This document shows positions 42,935 through 51,133 of a DNA stretch of 64,000 bases, in pieces. This DNA comes from Pyrinomonadaceae bacterium. GTDB lineage: Bacteria; Acidobacteriota; Blastocatellia; Pyrinomonadales; Pyrinomonadaceae. Below the pieces are notes generated by a model. That model did not search any database, had not been told where the DNA came from, and was given only the letters and a program-made list of their open reading frames with translations. The stretch spans positions 1 to 64,000 of the forward strand of contig JAIBCA010000074.1 in NCBI GenBank assembly GCA_019694345.1, in the 5' to 3' direction. Every line of letters begins with the position of its first letter. The first letter of the stretch is position 1. A program made the position numbers and the translations under genes.

Positions 42935-44908
42935 ATGATCTCATTCGGTCCGGATATTTGTTGCGACTTTGATGCGGCGACCAGCCGCGAGTGGCTTTTG
43001 ACGAATGGGATCGGCGGCTTTGCCTGCGGCACGATCTCGGGAGCCGCGACACGCCGCTATCACGGCATCCTTACCTCAGCACTCGAGCCGCCGCTCGGAC
43101 GGATCACCGTCATTTCAAAATACGAAGAGACTCTGGTCGTTAACGGCGTCCGGCACGAGCTGTCGGCAAACCGCTTTCCGGGCATCATCCACCCGCAGGG
43201 GTTTCGGCTCCTGAGCTCGTTTTCCGCCGAGCCGTTTCCGACCTGGACCTTTGCCGTCGGCGGGGTCGAACTCGTCAAGACCATCTTCATGGTGCACGGC
43301 AGCAATACCTCTGTCTGCGAATGGGAGATCAGAAACGGTGCCGGCAATAAGGTCGGGCTCGAGATCAGGCCGCTGCTGTCATTTGTCGATTATCACCACC
43401 TCCAGCACGAGGACGCGAGTCTTAACGCGGACGTCGATATCGAGCGAGATCGCGTCTCGGTCAGCCCGTACAATAGCCGGCCGACGCTCTCGATCACGCA
43501 TAATGCGGTATCCGTCGAGCGGTCCGGCTTTTGGTACCGGAATTTTGAGTATTCTATCGAAAAGGAGCGCGGTTTCGACTTTCATGAGGACCTGTTCCAG
43601 CCGTTCGTTCTCGTTTATGACTTGGCGACGCCGGCATTTGCGATCGCGTCCACCGACGATCCCGAGGCTCTCGACGCGGCCGCACTCAAGGCGGCTGAGC
43701 TGACCCGGCAGATCGATCTGGTTTCGGCATCAGGGGCCGATGACGACATCGAAAAGACGCTGGTGCTGGCTGCCGATCAGTTTATCGTGAAGCGGGGCGA
43801 CGGCCATTCGGTCATTGCCGGGTATCCATGGTTTTCCGACTGGGGCCGCGATACGATGATCGCCTTGCCCGGGTTGACACTGTCCACCGGCAGGGCCGAG
43901 ATAGCCCGGGCGATACTGCTCGAGTTTTCAAACCACATTTCTAAAGGGATGATCCCGAACCGGTTTCCCGATGCAGGTGAGACGGCCGATTACAATACGG
44001 TCGATGCGACGCTGTGGTACTTTGAGGCGATCCGGGCGTATGTGGATGCGACCGGCGACCGCGAGTTCGTCGGCGAACTTCTATTCGAAAAGCTGGTCGA
44101 GATCATCAGGTGGCATCTCCGCGGCACGCGGTACGGCATACGCGTCGATACTGACGGCATGCTCATCGCCGGCGAGCCCGGAACACAGCTCACCTGGATG
44201 GACGCGAAGATCGGCGATCTCGTCATCACCCCGCGGATCGGAAAGCCCGTCGAGATACAGGCACTCTGGTACAACGCTCTGCGAATAATGTCGGACCTCT
44301 CACTGCACTTCGGGCGAAAGGCCGAGCATCGCAGGTTCGATTCGATGGCGGAGATGTGCGAGCAGAGCTTCAACGCGGTCTTTTGGAATGAGGACGAGCA
44401 GTGTCTCTTCGACGTTGTGGACCGTAATGAGCGCGATGGGTCTGTCCGTCCAAACCAGATCTTTGCCGCCGGGCTGCAGAATACGATGTTGTCTCCGGAA
44501 CGTCTGCGGGCGGTCGTCGACAAGGTCGAGGCGGAACTTCTAACGTCGGTCGGGTTGAGGTCACTGTCGCCAAAAGATAGGCGTTATCGCCCTGAATACC
44601 TCGGCAGCCCGTTCGAACGCGATTCGGCATACCATCAGGGAACAGTCTGGGCGTGGTTGATCGGAGCTTTCATTGACGCGTACGGACGAGCGTATCCCGA
44701 CAGAATGGATCACGTCGAACGATTTACCGGCGGATTGGTCGATCATCTTTCGACAGCCGGCATCGGGCAGGTCTCGGAGATATTCGATGCGGAGGAGCCA
44801 TTTGCTCCACGCGGCTGTTTCGCACAGGCGTGGAGCGTCGGCGAACTGCTTCGAGTCCTGCGATCAAGGGATCAAAGAACCTATCTCAAAAGCCAAACAA
44901 CGACTTGA
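42935..44908 (+). CDS. Glycogen-debranching enzyme (amylo-alpha-1,6-glucosidase, GH133-like)
   Basis: About 657 residues from ATG 42935; a GTG at 42890 would overlap the previous gene by 17 bp. The N-terminal beta-domain shows SREWLLTNGIGGFACGTISG and TRRYHGIL, typical of bacterial and archaeal GDE proteins. The C-terminal (alpha/alpha)6 barrel has GYPWFSDWGRDTMIALPGLT near residues 290-310, containing the catalytic acid region, and SAYHQGTVWAWLIGAFIDAY. The family hydrolyses alpha-1,6 branches of glycogen. It is cytoplasmic and paired with a GT4 gene, as often seen in storage-glucan loci. Confidence 0.9.
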   Translation: MISFGPDICCDFDAATSREWLLTNGIGGFACGTISGAATRRYHGILTSALEPPLGRITVISKYEETLVVNGVRHELSANRFPGIIHPQGFRLLSSFSAEPFPTWTFAVGGVELVKTIFMVHGSNTSVCEWEIRNGAGNKVGLEIRPLLSFVDYHHLQHEDASLNADVDIERDRVSVSPYNSRPTLSITHNAVSVERSGFWYRNFEYSIEKERGFDFHEDLFQPFVLVYDLATPAFAIASTDDPEALDAAALKAAELTRQIDLVSASGADDDIEKTLVLAADQFIVKRGDGHSVIAGYPWFSDWGRDTMIALPGLTLSTGRAEIARAILLEFSNHISKGMIPNRFPDAGETADYNTVDATLWYFEAIRAYVDATGDREFVGELLFEKLVEIIRWHLRGTRYGIRVDTDGMLIAGEPGTQLTWMDAKIGDLVITPRIGKPVEIQALWYNALRIMSDLSLHFGRKAEHRRFDSMAEMCEQSFNAVFWNEDEQCLFDVVDRNERDGSVRPNQIFAAGLQNTMLSPERLRAVVDKVEAELLTSVGLRSLSPKDRRYRPEYLGSPFERDSAYHQGTVWAWLIGAFIDAYGRAYPDRMDHVERFTGGLVDHLSTAGIGQVSEIFDAEEPFAPRGCFAQAWSVGELLRVLRSRDQRTYLKSQTTT

Positions 44909-44975
44909 CGCAGTACAGAAACTAATTGACCGTAATGGTTGATGTTACGGCCGATTGCGGTTTATCTTTTAGTCT

Positions 44976-46277
44976 ATGAAGACCAACCTTCTATTCCTCC
45001 TGATGATACTATTGTATTCATCTATGACCTTTGCGCAGTCGCCGAAAGAACTGGCCGCGATGTGGGAAAAAGAACATATTTCGCGGTTGTTTCCGTCCGA
45101 TGTGCGGCATAAGGACCTGTTGGTCTATCTCGAAGAACTCCGCAAGCTCGGCCTAAAGGTAGAGGAAGTAGGCCGCAGCAATGCCGAGAGGTCGATCTTC
45201 CAGGTCGAGTTTGGCCGCGGCCCGCTGAAGATATTTATGTGGTCGCAGATGCACGGCGACGAACCGACCGCGACGTCGGCGCTGATCGACATGCTCGCGT
45301 ATTTCCAGAAGAACCGCCAAACAGACTGGGTCAAGAAGATCGAGGAAACGATGACCATTCGTGCCGTGCCGATGCTCAATCCCGACGGGGCCGAGGCGTA
45401 CCAACGGCGCAATCTTCAGGGGATCGATATCAATCGTGACGCTGTCGATCTGCGTACGCCCGAGGCCAGGCTTTTGAAAAAGCTGCGCGACGATTGGTCG
45501 CCGGCGATCGGCTTTAATCTGCACAATCAGCAAGCATTAACGACAGTTGGGATGACGCCAAAGCAGGCTGCCATCTCGCTATTGGTCGTTTTTGGCGATG
45601 AGGCCAAAACGCTCAACGAAGGACAGGCGCGAAATCAGCGCATCGCAGCCGCGATGGCTGAGGCTTTGCAGCAACTGATACCGGGCCACATAGGGCGTTA
45701 TGACGACGAGTGGACGCCGACCGCGTTCGGGGATAATTTCTCTGCGTGGGGCACCCCGGTCATATTGGTCGAAACCGGCGCGTTGCACGGGCGCGACGAG
45801 ATGTATCTGGTCAAACTTAATTTCGTGGCTTTTGTTACGGCAATTCAGTCGATCGTTACCGGCAGTGAACGATCGCAAAATCCCGCAGCATACATTTCGC
45901 TGCCGAGTAATGGTTCGGGCGGGCTAGTTAATTATGTCTTTCGCCGTGCAAACATCATCAATAATGGAGAAGTGACGGTCGGTGATATCGGCGTCGTTGC
46001 TGCACGGCGGCGGGCGAGTTTTACCGTTTCGGCCAAGATCTCCTCGGTTGGGACGCTTAACGCGATAACCGGGCTTGATGAATACGATGCATCGGGTTTT
46101 TACTTATATCAGCGTTTCGGAAAGACGAAGCCGGGCGAACTCGGCGAGTTCTATTTTTATAAACTCGATCGGACGGTAGATTGGAAAAGCACCGATCTGG
46201 CCTACAAATTTCCGCCCGACGCGATATTCTCAGCCGGAAGGTTCATTAAAGGTGCGGGCCTCGTACCTAAGAAATAG
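44976..46277 (+). CDS. M14-family zinc carboxypeptidase
   Basis: A 433-residue protein with a signal peptide (LLFLLMILLYSSMTFAQ). The zinc site of the M14 family is visible: FMWSQMHGDEPTATSA near residues 88-103 (HxxE), and FNLHNQQ near 184 for the third ligand. MLNPDGAEAYQRRNLQGID lies between them, and VETGAL near 264 may hold the catalytic Glu. The C-terminal 130 residues are a beta-rich extension. It probably trims peptides or peptidoglycan stems in the periplasm. recN begins 8 bp later. Confidence 0.88.
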   Translation: MKTNLLFLLMILLYSSMTFAQSPKELAAMWEKEHISRLFPSDVRHKDLLVYLEELRKLGLKVEEVGRSNAERSIFQVEFGRGPLKIFMWSQMHGDEPTATSALIDMLAYFQKNRQTDWVKKIEETMTIRAVPMLNPDGAEAYQRRNLQGIDINRDAVDLRTPEARLLKKLRDDWSPAIGFNLHNQQALTTVGMTPKQAAISLLVVFGDEAKTLNEGQARNQRIAAAMAEALQQLIPGHIGRYDDEWTPTAFGDNFSAWGTPVILVETGALHGRDEMYLVKLNFVAFVTAIQSIVTGSERSQNPAAYISLPSNGSGGLVNYVFRRANIINNGEVTVGDIGVVAARRRASFTVSAKISSVGTLNAITGLDEYDASGFYLYQRFGKTKPGELGEFYFYKLDRTVDWKSTDLAYKFPPDAIFSAGRFIKGAGLVPKK

Positions 46278-46285
46278 AAATTGGC

Positions 46286-47977
46286 GTGTTAACCCTCTTT
46301 AAGATCAAGAACATAGCTTTGATCGACCGTCTCGAACTTGAGTTCGGCTCGGGCCTTAACCTGCTCACCGGTGAGACCGGTTCCGGCAAGTCGATCATCG
46401 TAGACAGCCTTGGGGCTCTGACCGGTGACCGTGTTTCAAGCGACCTTATCAAACAAGGCGAATCTGCGGCCCAGATCGAGGGAAGTTTCAAGGTCGAACC
46501 GAATGCGACGCTTATTGCCATTTTCGAAGAGGCCGGGGTTGACCTCGATCCCGACTCTGAGATCATCGTTCGCCGCGATATCTCGCTTGCCGGCAAAAAC
46601 CGTATATTCGTCAATGATCAGAGTGTTACGCAGAACTTTCTTAAACGCCTCGGAGAGTATCTCGTTGAAATTCACGGCCAGGGCGAGCAAGCAGCGCTTT
46701 ACCGTGTCGAAACGCACATCGGAATGCTGGATGAGTTCGCTGACGTTAAAGAGTCGGCCCGATCGGTCGAAGCGGCATTTTTCGAACTGGCAGCCGTTAA
46801 GGCCGAGCTTGCAAATCTGGAAAAGGACGAGTCCGAGAAGCTTCAGCTTTTGGATATTTTGAGATACCAGGTCGATGAGATAAAGCGGGCAGGCCTGCGG
46901 CCCGGCGAAGATGCCGAACTCGAAGAAGAGAAACGACGCGTTGGCAATGCCGAAAAGCTGTCGAACCTCAGCGACGAGGCGTATGCTCTGCTCTACGACA
47001 ACGACCAGTCAACGGTCTCTACATTGGAAAAGGCGGCCCGCAAGATAGCCGAACTTGGCGAGTACGACGCGAGCTTTCGCGAGTTTGATGATGGGTTAAG
47101 GTCGGCTCAGGCGGTTATCGAGGAGCTGGCGATCGCCGCTCGCGACTTTCGCCGCGGGCTCGACTTTTCGCCTGAGCGGCTGAACGAGATCGAGGACAGG
47201 TTGGCCGAGATATCGCGGTTAAAGCGGAAATACGGTGAAAGTACCGAAGCGATCCTTTCGCACCTGGCTGAGTCAGAGCGTCGTCTGGCCAATATCGAGA
47301 CCGCGGAGCTTCGCGAAAAGGAACTTAAGAAAGAGCTTGCGGACAAACGTCTGGCGTACGTCGCGGCGGCGGAAAAGCTGCATCAAAAGAGGATAGAAGC
47401 CGCACGGGCCTTCGAAACGGCGGTCGAGGCCAATCTTAAAGGTGTCGCTCTCGAAAGGGCCAAGTTTGAAGTGCGGATCGATTCTCCCGATCCGGATGTG
47501 CCTGAGTCTGACGGCCGATTTACGTCCAAGGGCTTCGACACGGTCGAATTTTACTTTTCGGCCAACCCCGGTGAGCCGGCCAAGCCGCTTTCTAAGGTCG
47601 CGTCCGGGGGCGAAGCCTCGCGCCTGATGCTGATACTCAAAACCACGCTTCGATCGGGCGGGATCGAAAAGGCAGCAGTGTTTGATGAGATCGATGTCGG
47701 GATCGGCGGCCGCGTGGCGGAGGCTGTCGGCCGAAAGCTGAAAGAGCTCTCGGGGGCGCAGCAGGTCTTGTGCGTCACCCACCAACCGCAGATCGCATCG
47801 CTGGCAGACAGGCATTTCGTTGTCGAAAAGGACATCGCCGGCTCAAGTACATCGGTCACGGTGAGGGAACTCGATGCCGGCGAGCGCCTCGAGGAGATCG
47901 CCAGAATGCTCGCGGGCGAGCAGATCACCGATGCGGCTCGCGAAAACGCCAGAGCAATGCTCGGAAAGGCGAACTAG
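46286..47977 (+). CDS. recN: DNA repair protein RecN
   Basis: A 563-residue SMC-like ATPase from GTG 46286; no earlier in-frame start fits. Walker A is TGETGSGKS near residues 28-36; QNFLKRLGEYLVEIHGQGEQ follows, then a long coiled coil of about residues 155-375. The ABC signature ASGGEASRLML near 435 and Walker B AVFDEIDVGIGG near 463 are followed by QVLCVTHQPQIAS. RecN acts in recombinational repair of double-strand breaks and holds DNA ends or sister chromatids together. Length and motifs indicate a complete gene. Confidence 0.97.
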   Translation: MLTLFKIKNIALIDRLELEFGSGLNLLTGETGSGKSIIVDSLGALTGDRVSSDLIKQGESAAQIEGSFKVEPNATLIAIFEEAGVDLDPDSEIIVRRDISLAGKNRIFVNDQSVTQNFLKRLGEYLVEIHGQGEQAALYRVETHIGMLDEFADVKESARSVEAAFFELAAVKAELANLEKDESEKLQLLDILRYQVDEIKRAGLRPGEDAELEEEKRRVGNAEKLSNLSDEAYALLYDNDQSTVSTLEKAARKIAELGEYDASFREFDDGLRSAQAVIEELAIAARDFRRGLDFSPERLNEIEDRLAEISRLKRKYGESTEAILSHLAESERRLANIETAELREKELKKELADKRLAYVAAAEKLHQKRIEAARAFETAVEANLKGVALERAKFEVRIDSPDPDVPESDGRFTSKGFDTVEFYFSANPGEPAKPLSKVASGGEASRLMLILKTTLRSGGIEKAAVFDEIDVGIGGRVAEAVGRKLKELSGAQQVLCVTHQPQIASLADRHFVVEKDIAGSSTSVTVRELDAGERLEEIARMLAGEQITDAARENARAMLGKAN

Positions 47978-48011
47978 TTTACGCCGTCGGCCGGCTTCGG
48001 CAGAGTTTTTT

Positions 48012-49031
48012 ATGATCGCTGACATTTTAGCTAAGGTCATTCGCGGCGATACGGTCGAATCGGTCCACCGGGGGCACTATCTGGTGATCGACGGCAAAGG
48101 CAACACACTCGCCTCGGCCGGTGATCCGTCGACGGTCACATACTTTCGCTCATCCTGTAAATCTATACAGGCTATACCGTTCATTGCGAGCGGTGCGGCC
48201 GATCGATTCGGCTTCTCGGACGACGAGATCGCTCTTGCGGTCGCGTCACACTCGGGCGAGAGGATGCATGTCGAGATTGCCGCCCGTATGCTCGCCAAGG
48301 CAGGATTCAGCGAAAAGGACCTCAGATGCGGTGCTCATTTGCCCTTTAACGAACAAGAGTCGCAACGAATGATATCGGCGGGGGAGAAGCCGAACCAGCT
48401 GCACAACAACTGTTCGGGCAAACACGCCGCGATGCTGGCTTTGGCACGGCACATCGGGGCTGACCCGGCGAACTATGATCTGCTTTCCAATCCGGTCCAA
48501 GCGGCGATCCTCGAGCGTATCTCTGAGTTTTCGGAGGTGCCGGCGAGCGAGATCGCGATCGGCATCGACGGTTGTGCTGCGCCAAATTTCGCCGTGCCGG
48601 TCGCGGCTATGGCCAGGAGTTTCAACAACCTCTTGAACCCGCCGGATTCGTTCGACGATGCAACACGTGTGGCTTGCCGCCGGATCGTCAAAGCGATGAT
48701 CGACCATCCCAAACTCGTCGGCGGAACCGGCCGACTCGACACAATGATCATGGAGGCCGCTCGCGGAGCTTTGGTCTGCAAGGTCGGAGCGGACGGTGTT
48801 TGGCTATGCGGCGTGTCGCCGTCGGCGAAATGTCCAAACGGACTCACGATCGCTCTCAAGATTGAGGACGGCGATGACCATCTGTCCCGGCCGGTCGTTG
48901 CGGTCGAACTGCTTCGAAAGCTTGGGTTGCTTGCAGCAAATGACCTGCCCGAGGTTGCTCCGATGCCGGTACGGAATCGTCGCGGAGACGTCGTGGGGCG
49001 GATCGAGGCTGTGATCGACGCCCGGTTTTGA
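48012..49031 (+). CDS. Asparaginase II family protein
   Basis: A 339-residue protein from ATG 48012. Family landmarks are the N-terminal SVHRGHYLVIDGKGN, YFRSSCKSIQAIPFI near residues 46-60 (nucleophile region), SHSGERMH near 79 and NCSGKHAAMLALARHIG near 130, and IDGCAAPNF later. Members are annotated as L-asparaginases of the thermolabile Rhizobium type, hydrolysing asparagine to aspartate and ammonia. The frame is open further upstream into recN, but that part has no family similarity. Cytosolic, no signal peptide. Confidence 0.9.
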   Translation: MIADILAKVIRGDTVESVHRGHYLVIDGKGNTLASAGDPSTVTYFRSSCKSIQAIPFIASGAADRFGFSDDEIALAVASHSGERMHVEIAARMLAKAGFSEKDLRCGAHLPFNEQESQRMISAGEKPNQLHNNCSGKHAAMLALARHIGADPANYDLLSNPVQAAILERISEFSEVPASEIAIGIDGCAAPNFAVPVAAMARSFNNLLNPPDSFDDATRVACRRIVKAMIDHPKLVGGTGRLDTMIMEAARGALVCKVGADGVWLCGVSPSAKCPNGLTIALKIEDGDDHLSRPVVAVELLRKLGLLAANDLPEVAPMPVRNRRGDVVGRIEAVIDARF

Positions 49032-49172
49032 CCTTCTCCCGGAACCGGCGGTTTGCCGCCGAATTGACGGGCCTCCAAGGTTTTTTGCTGAAATTCAATA
49101 CCAAAAGGTTCATACTGTAGTGGGAAGGTTGTAAGCCGTTCGGCGTTGCGGTCTGCTTGATCGTGGTTTCCC

Positions 49173-49196
49173 GCCTTTACCGGGGAGTGGTAAGGC
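49173..49196 (+). promoter_or_regulatory. Hairpin holding the ribosome-binding site of the next gene
   Basis: GCCTTTACC (49173-49181) pairs with GGTAAGGC (49189-49196) with one bulged base. The loop contains GGGGAG (49182-49187), ten bases before ATG 49198. The structure could limit ribosome access. Confidence 0.4.
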
Positions 49197-49197
49197 C

Positions 49198-50406
49198 ATG
49201 TGCGTCAAGATCTTTGAAAATTCACGATGCGAACGTAAATTGCGTTCCGATCCAAGTAGACACATCTATCTGGGAATTGTCCTGGCACTTGTCCTGATAG
49301 CATTGCCGCTGGCAGGTACAACAGATTGTCAGGGAAACCGCCGATCCTCGTCGATCGTGGTTCACGATAACACCCAGGCCAAGTACGGCGGCGAGAAAGC
49401 GACGGCCGATCTGCGGAATGCCTTCGAATCTGCGCTTGCGCGCGAGAACCCGTGTGTCGAGACAGTTGACGATCAGGATATTCGCGAAGCTCTTCAGGAT
49501 GAGCGTGACCGGGCGCTTCTCGAAGGAGGGGATTCGACCGAGACGCTGGCGGCGATCGCCCAGCGGATGAATGCGAATCTGATAATGTCGGTCAGCGCGA
49601 CGCCTGGCCCGAATGGCACGACCGTGTATTCGGCCGTTGTTATGGACTCACGAACGGCCCGTGCGGTCGCCCGCGGTGCGGGTACGTCGGCAAACGAGAT
49701 CGCGGAGAGTTTGGTAAGTTCATTGAAACCGTACTTGGCAGAAGATTGCAAACCGCATTGGATCGGCAATGTCATTTACGAAAGCACCTTCAGTGAGAGC
49801 AAGGAGACCAAGGACGGAGGAGCCGCACACGCAGCTCGGAAAAATACAAAACGGACCACAACGCAGGCGTCCAGAATGAACACCATGATCAGAGCCGTGC
49901 TGCAGCCGCCGGCTGACGCCAAGGCCTCGGTCAACTCGCCGAATGCCAGAGTGATCCACCGTGTGAACTCTACCTTTACCAAAAATTCGACCACATCGGG
50001 CGAGCAGTTATGCCGGCTGCCGGGTAGAAATCCCTTTTTCAAATCGTTTAGCGAAGACTTTACGGAAACGGTCACCCAACTCGGACAAGGCGTCGAGACG
50101 ATGCCGGTTTTCATCTCGGTCAACAGCGATGGCAGTTACACCATCAGCGTGATAGCTCCCGGCGGGGTCATGCTTGGTAAGATCGAAACCTCGAGCAGCC
50201 ACGCGACCTGTGCGGCCGAGGACGTTCCGCCGACCAAGGACGCTGTCAGTATGCCCGAAGGCAAACTGCAATCGACCAGTTTTGAAGCAACCGGCAAGAC
50301 AGATCCCAAGAATCTGACGCAACTTGCAGGCTCGCAAAAATTGCCTGACGGGCGAACGACGATCACTTGGAGTCTCAGACTGGTAAAACCGAAGGGGTCA
50401 AAATGA
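49198..50406 (+). CDS. Exported protein of unknown function
   Basis: A 402-residue protein with an uncleaved or late signal segment at residues about 23-42 (IYLGIVLALVLIALPLAG). The next 130 residues resemble the GNA1162/CsgG/TolB-N type of fold that inspects other components (SSIVVHDNTQAKYGGEKATA, IAQRMNANLIMSVSATPG), then a low-complexity basic linker and a C-terminal region without known domain. Four to six cysteines are scattered through it. It is followed 31 bp later by a methyltransferase gene. Function not recognised. Confidence 0.72.
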   Translation: MCVKIFENSRCERKLRSDPSRHIYLGIVLALVLIALPLAGTTDCQGNRRSSSIVVHDNTQAKYGGEKATADLRNAFESALARENPCVETVDDQDIREALQDERDRALLEGGDSTETLAAIAQRMNANLIMSVSATPGPNGTTVYSAVVMDSRTARAVARGAGTSANEIAESLVSSLKPYLAEDCKPHWIGNVIYESTFSESKETKDGGAAHAARKNTKRTTTQASRMNTMIRAVLQPPADAKASVNSPNARVIHRVNSTFTKNSTTSGEQLCRLPGRNPFFKSFSEDFTETVTQLGQGVETMPVFISVNSDGSYTISVIAPGGVMLGKIETSSSHATCAAEDVPPTKDAVSMPEGKLQSTSFEATGKTDPKNLTQLAGSQKLPDGRTTITWSLRLVKPKGSK

Positions 50407-50437
50407 TCGGCGGTAAGAACTGCCGCCGGACAGTTTT

Positions 50438-51124
50438 ATGAACGAAGACGAACAGTACTACGCTGCCACAAAAGCTAATTTTCTCGAATCTCTGAACACC
50501 GCTGAGGATGCAGACGGTCTTGGTTCGGAGATCGGCGACATCGAGGTGTCGAGTGTCCTCGATGTCGGTTGCGGCATCGGGCAAGCTCTTTATCCGCTGG
50601 CGGTTGCGGTCGGCGCCAGCGGCGTCGGTATCGACGTCAGCGAGGAAAGCCTGCGGATCGGCCAGACGATATATCTGGAAAAGTTTCCCAACGCTCGTGT
50701 CTTGTTCGTGCGTTCGATGGCAGAAACGCTGCCCTTTGAAAACGAAAGCTTCGATCTACTGAACTGCGGTCTTGCGCTGCCGTATATGGATAATGCTCTC
50801 GCGATCTCCGAGATGGCTCGCGTCATGCGACCCGGCGGGGTTCTGCTGCTGAAGATCCATCACCCGCGATTCTATTTTGGTGAGATCGTTCGCGGGCTAA
50901 AAGGCGCCGGCATGTCGCCGATCATTCACGGATCACGCGTCTTGGCCGCCGGCACCGTGTATCACGTTTTCGGCCGTCAGCCGCGATTTAAGCCGCTACA
51001 TGAGTCATATCAGACCGAATGGATGCTTCGCCGCGAATTGCCGCGGCACGGTTTGAGCATCGAACGCCCGCAAAAGAAAACAAATGCGGCGACGCCGGCA
51101 TTTGTGATCAAAAAGGCGGTCTAG
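50438..51124 (+). CDS. Class I SAM-dependent methyltransferase
   Basis: A 228-residue protein with SAM motif I VLDVGCGIGQALYPL near residues 39-53, IDVSEESL at the end of strand 2, and SMAETLPFENESFDLLNCG, the Methyltransf_11 pattern. The C-terminal part is basic (RRELPRHGLSIERPQKK). No cofactor or substrate partner is adjacent. It ends 9 bp before the convergent oxidoreductase gene. Target unknown. Confidence 0.84.
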   Translation: MNEDEQYYAATKANFLESLNTAEDADGLGSEIGDIEVSSVLDVGCGIGQALYPLAVAVGASGVGIDVSEESLRIGQTIYLEKFPNARVLFVRSMAETLPFENESFDLLNCGLALPYMDNALAISEMARVMRPGGVLLLKIHHPRFYFGEIVRGLKGAGMSPIIHGSRVLAAGTVYHVFGRQPRFKPLHESYQTEWMLRRELPRHGLSIERPQKKTNAATPAFVIKKAV

Positions 51125-51133
51125 CCGCCGGCA

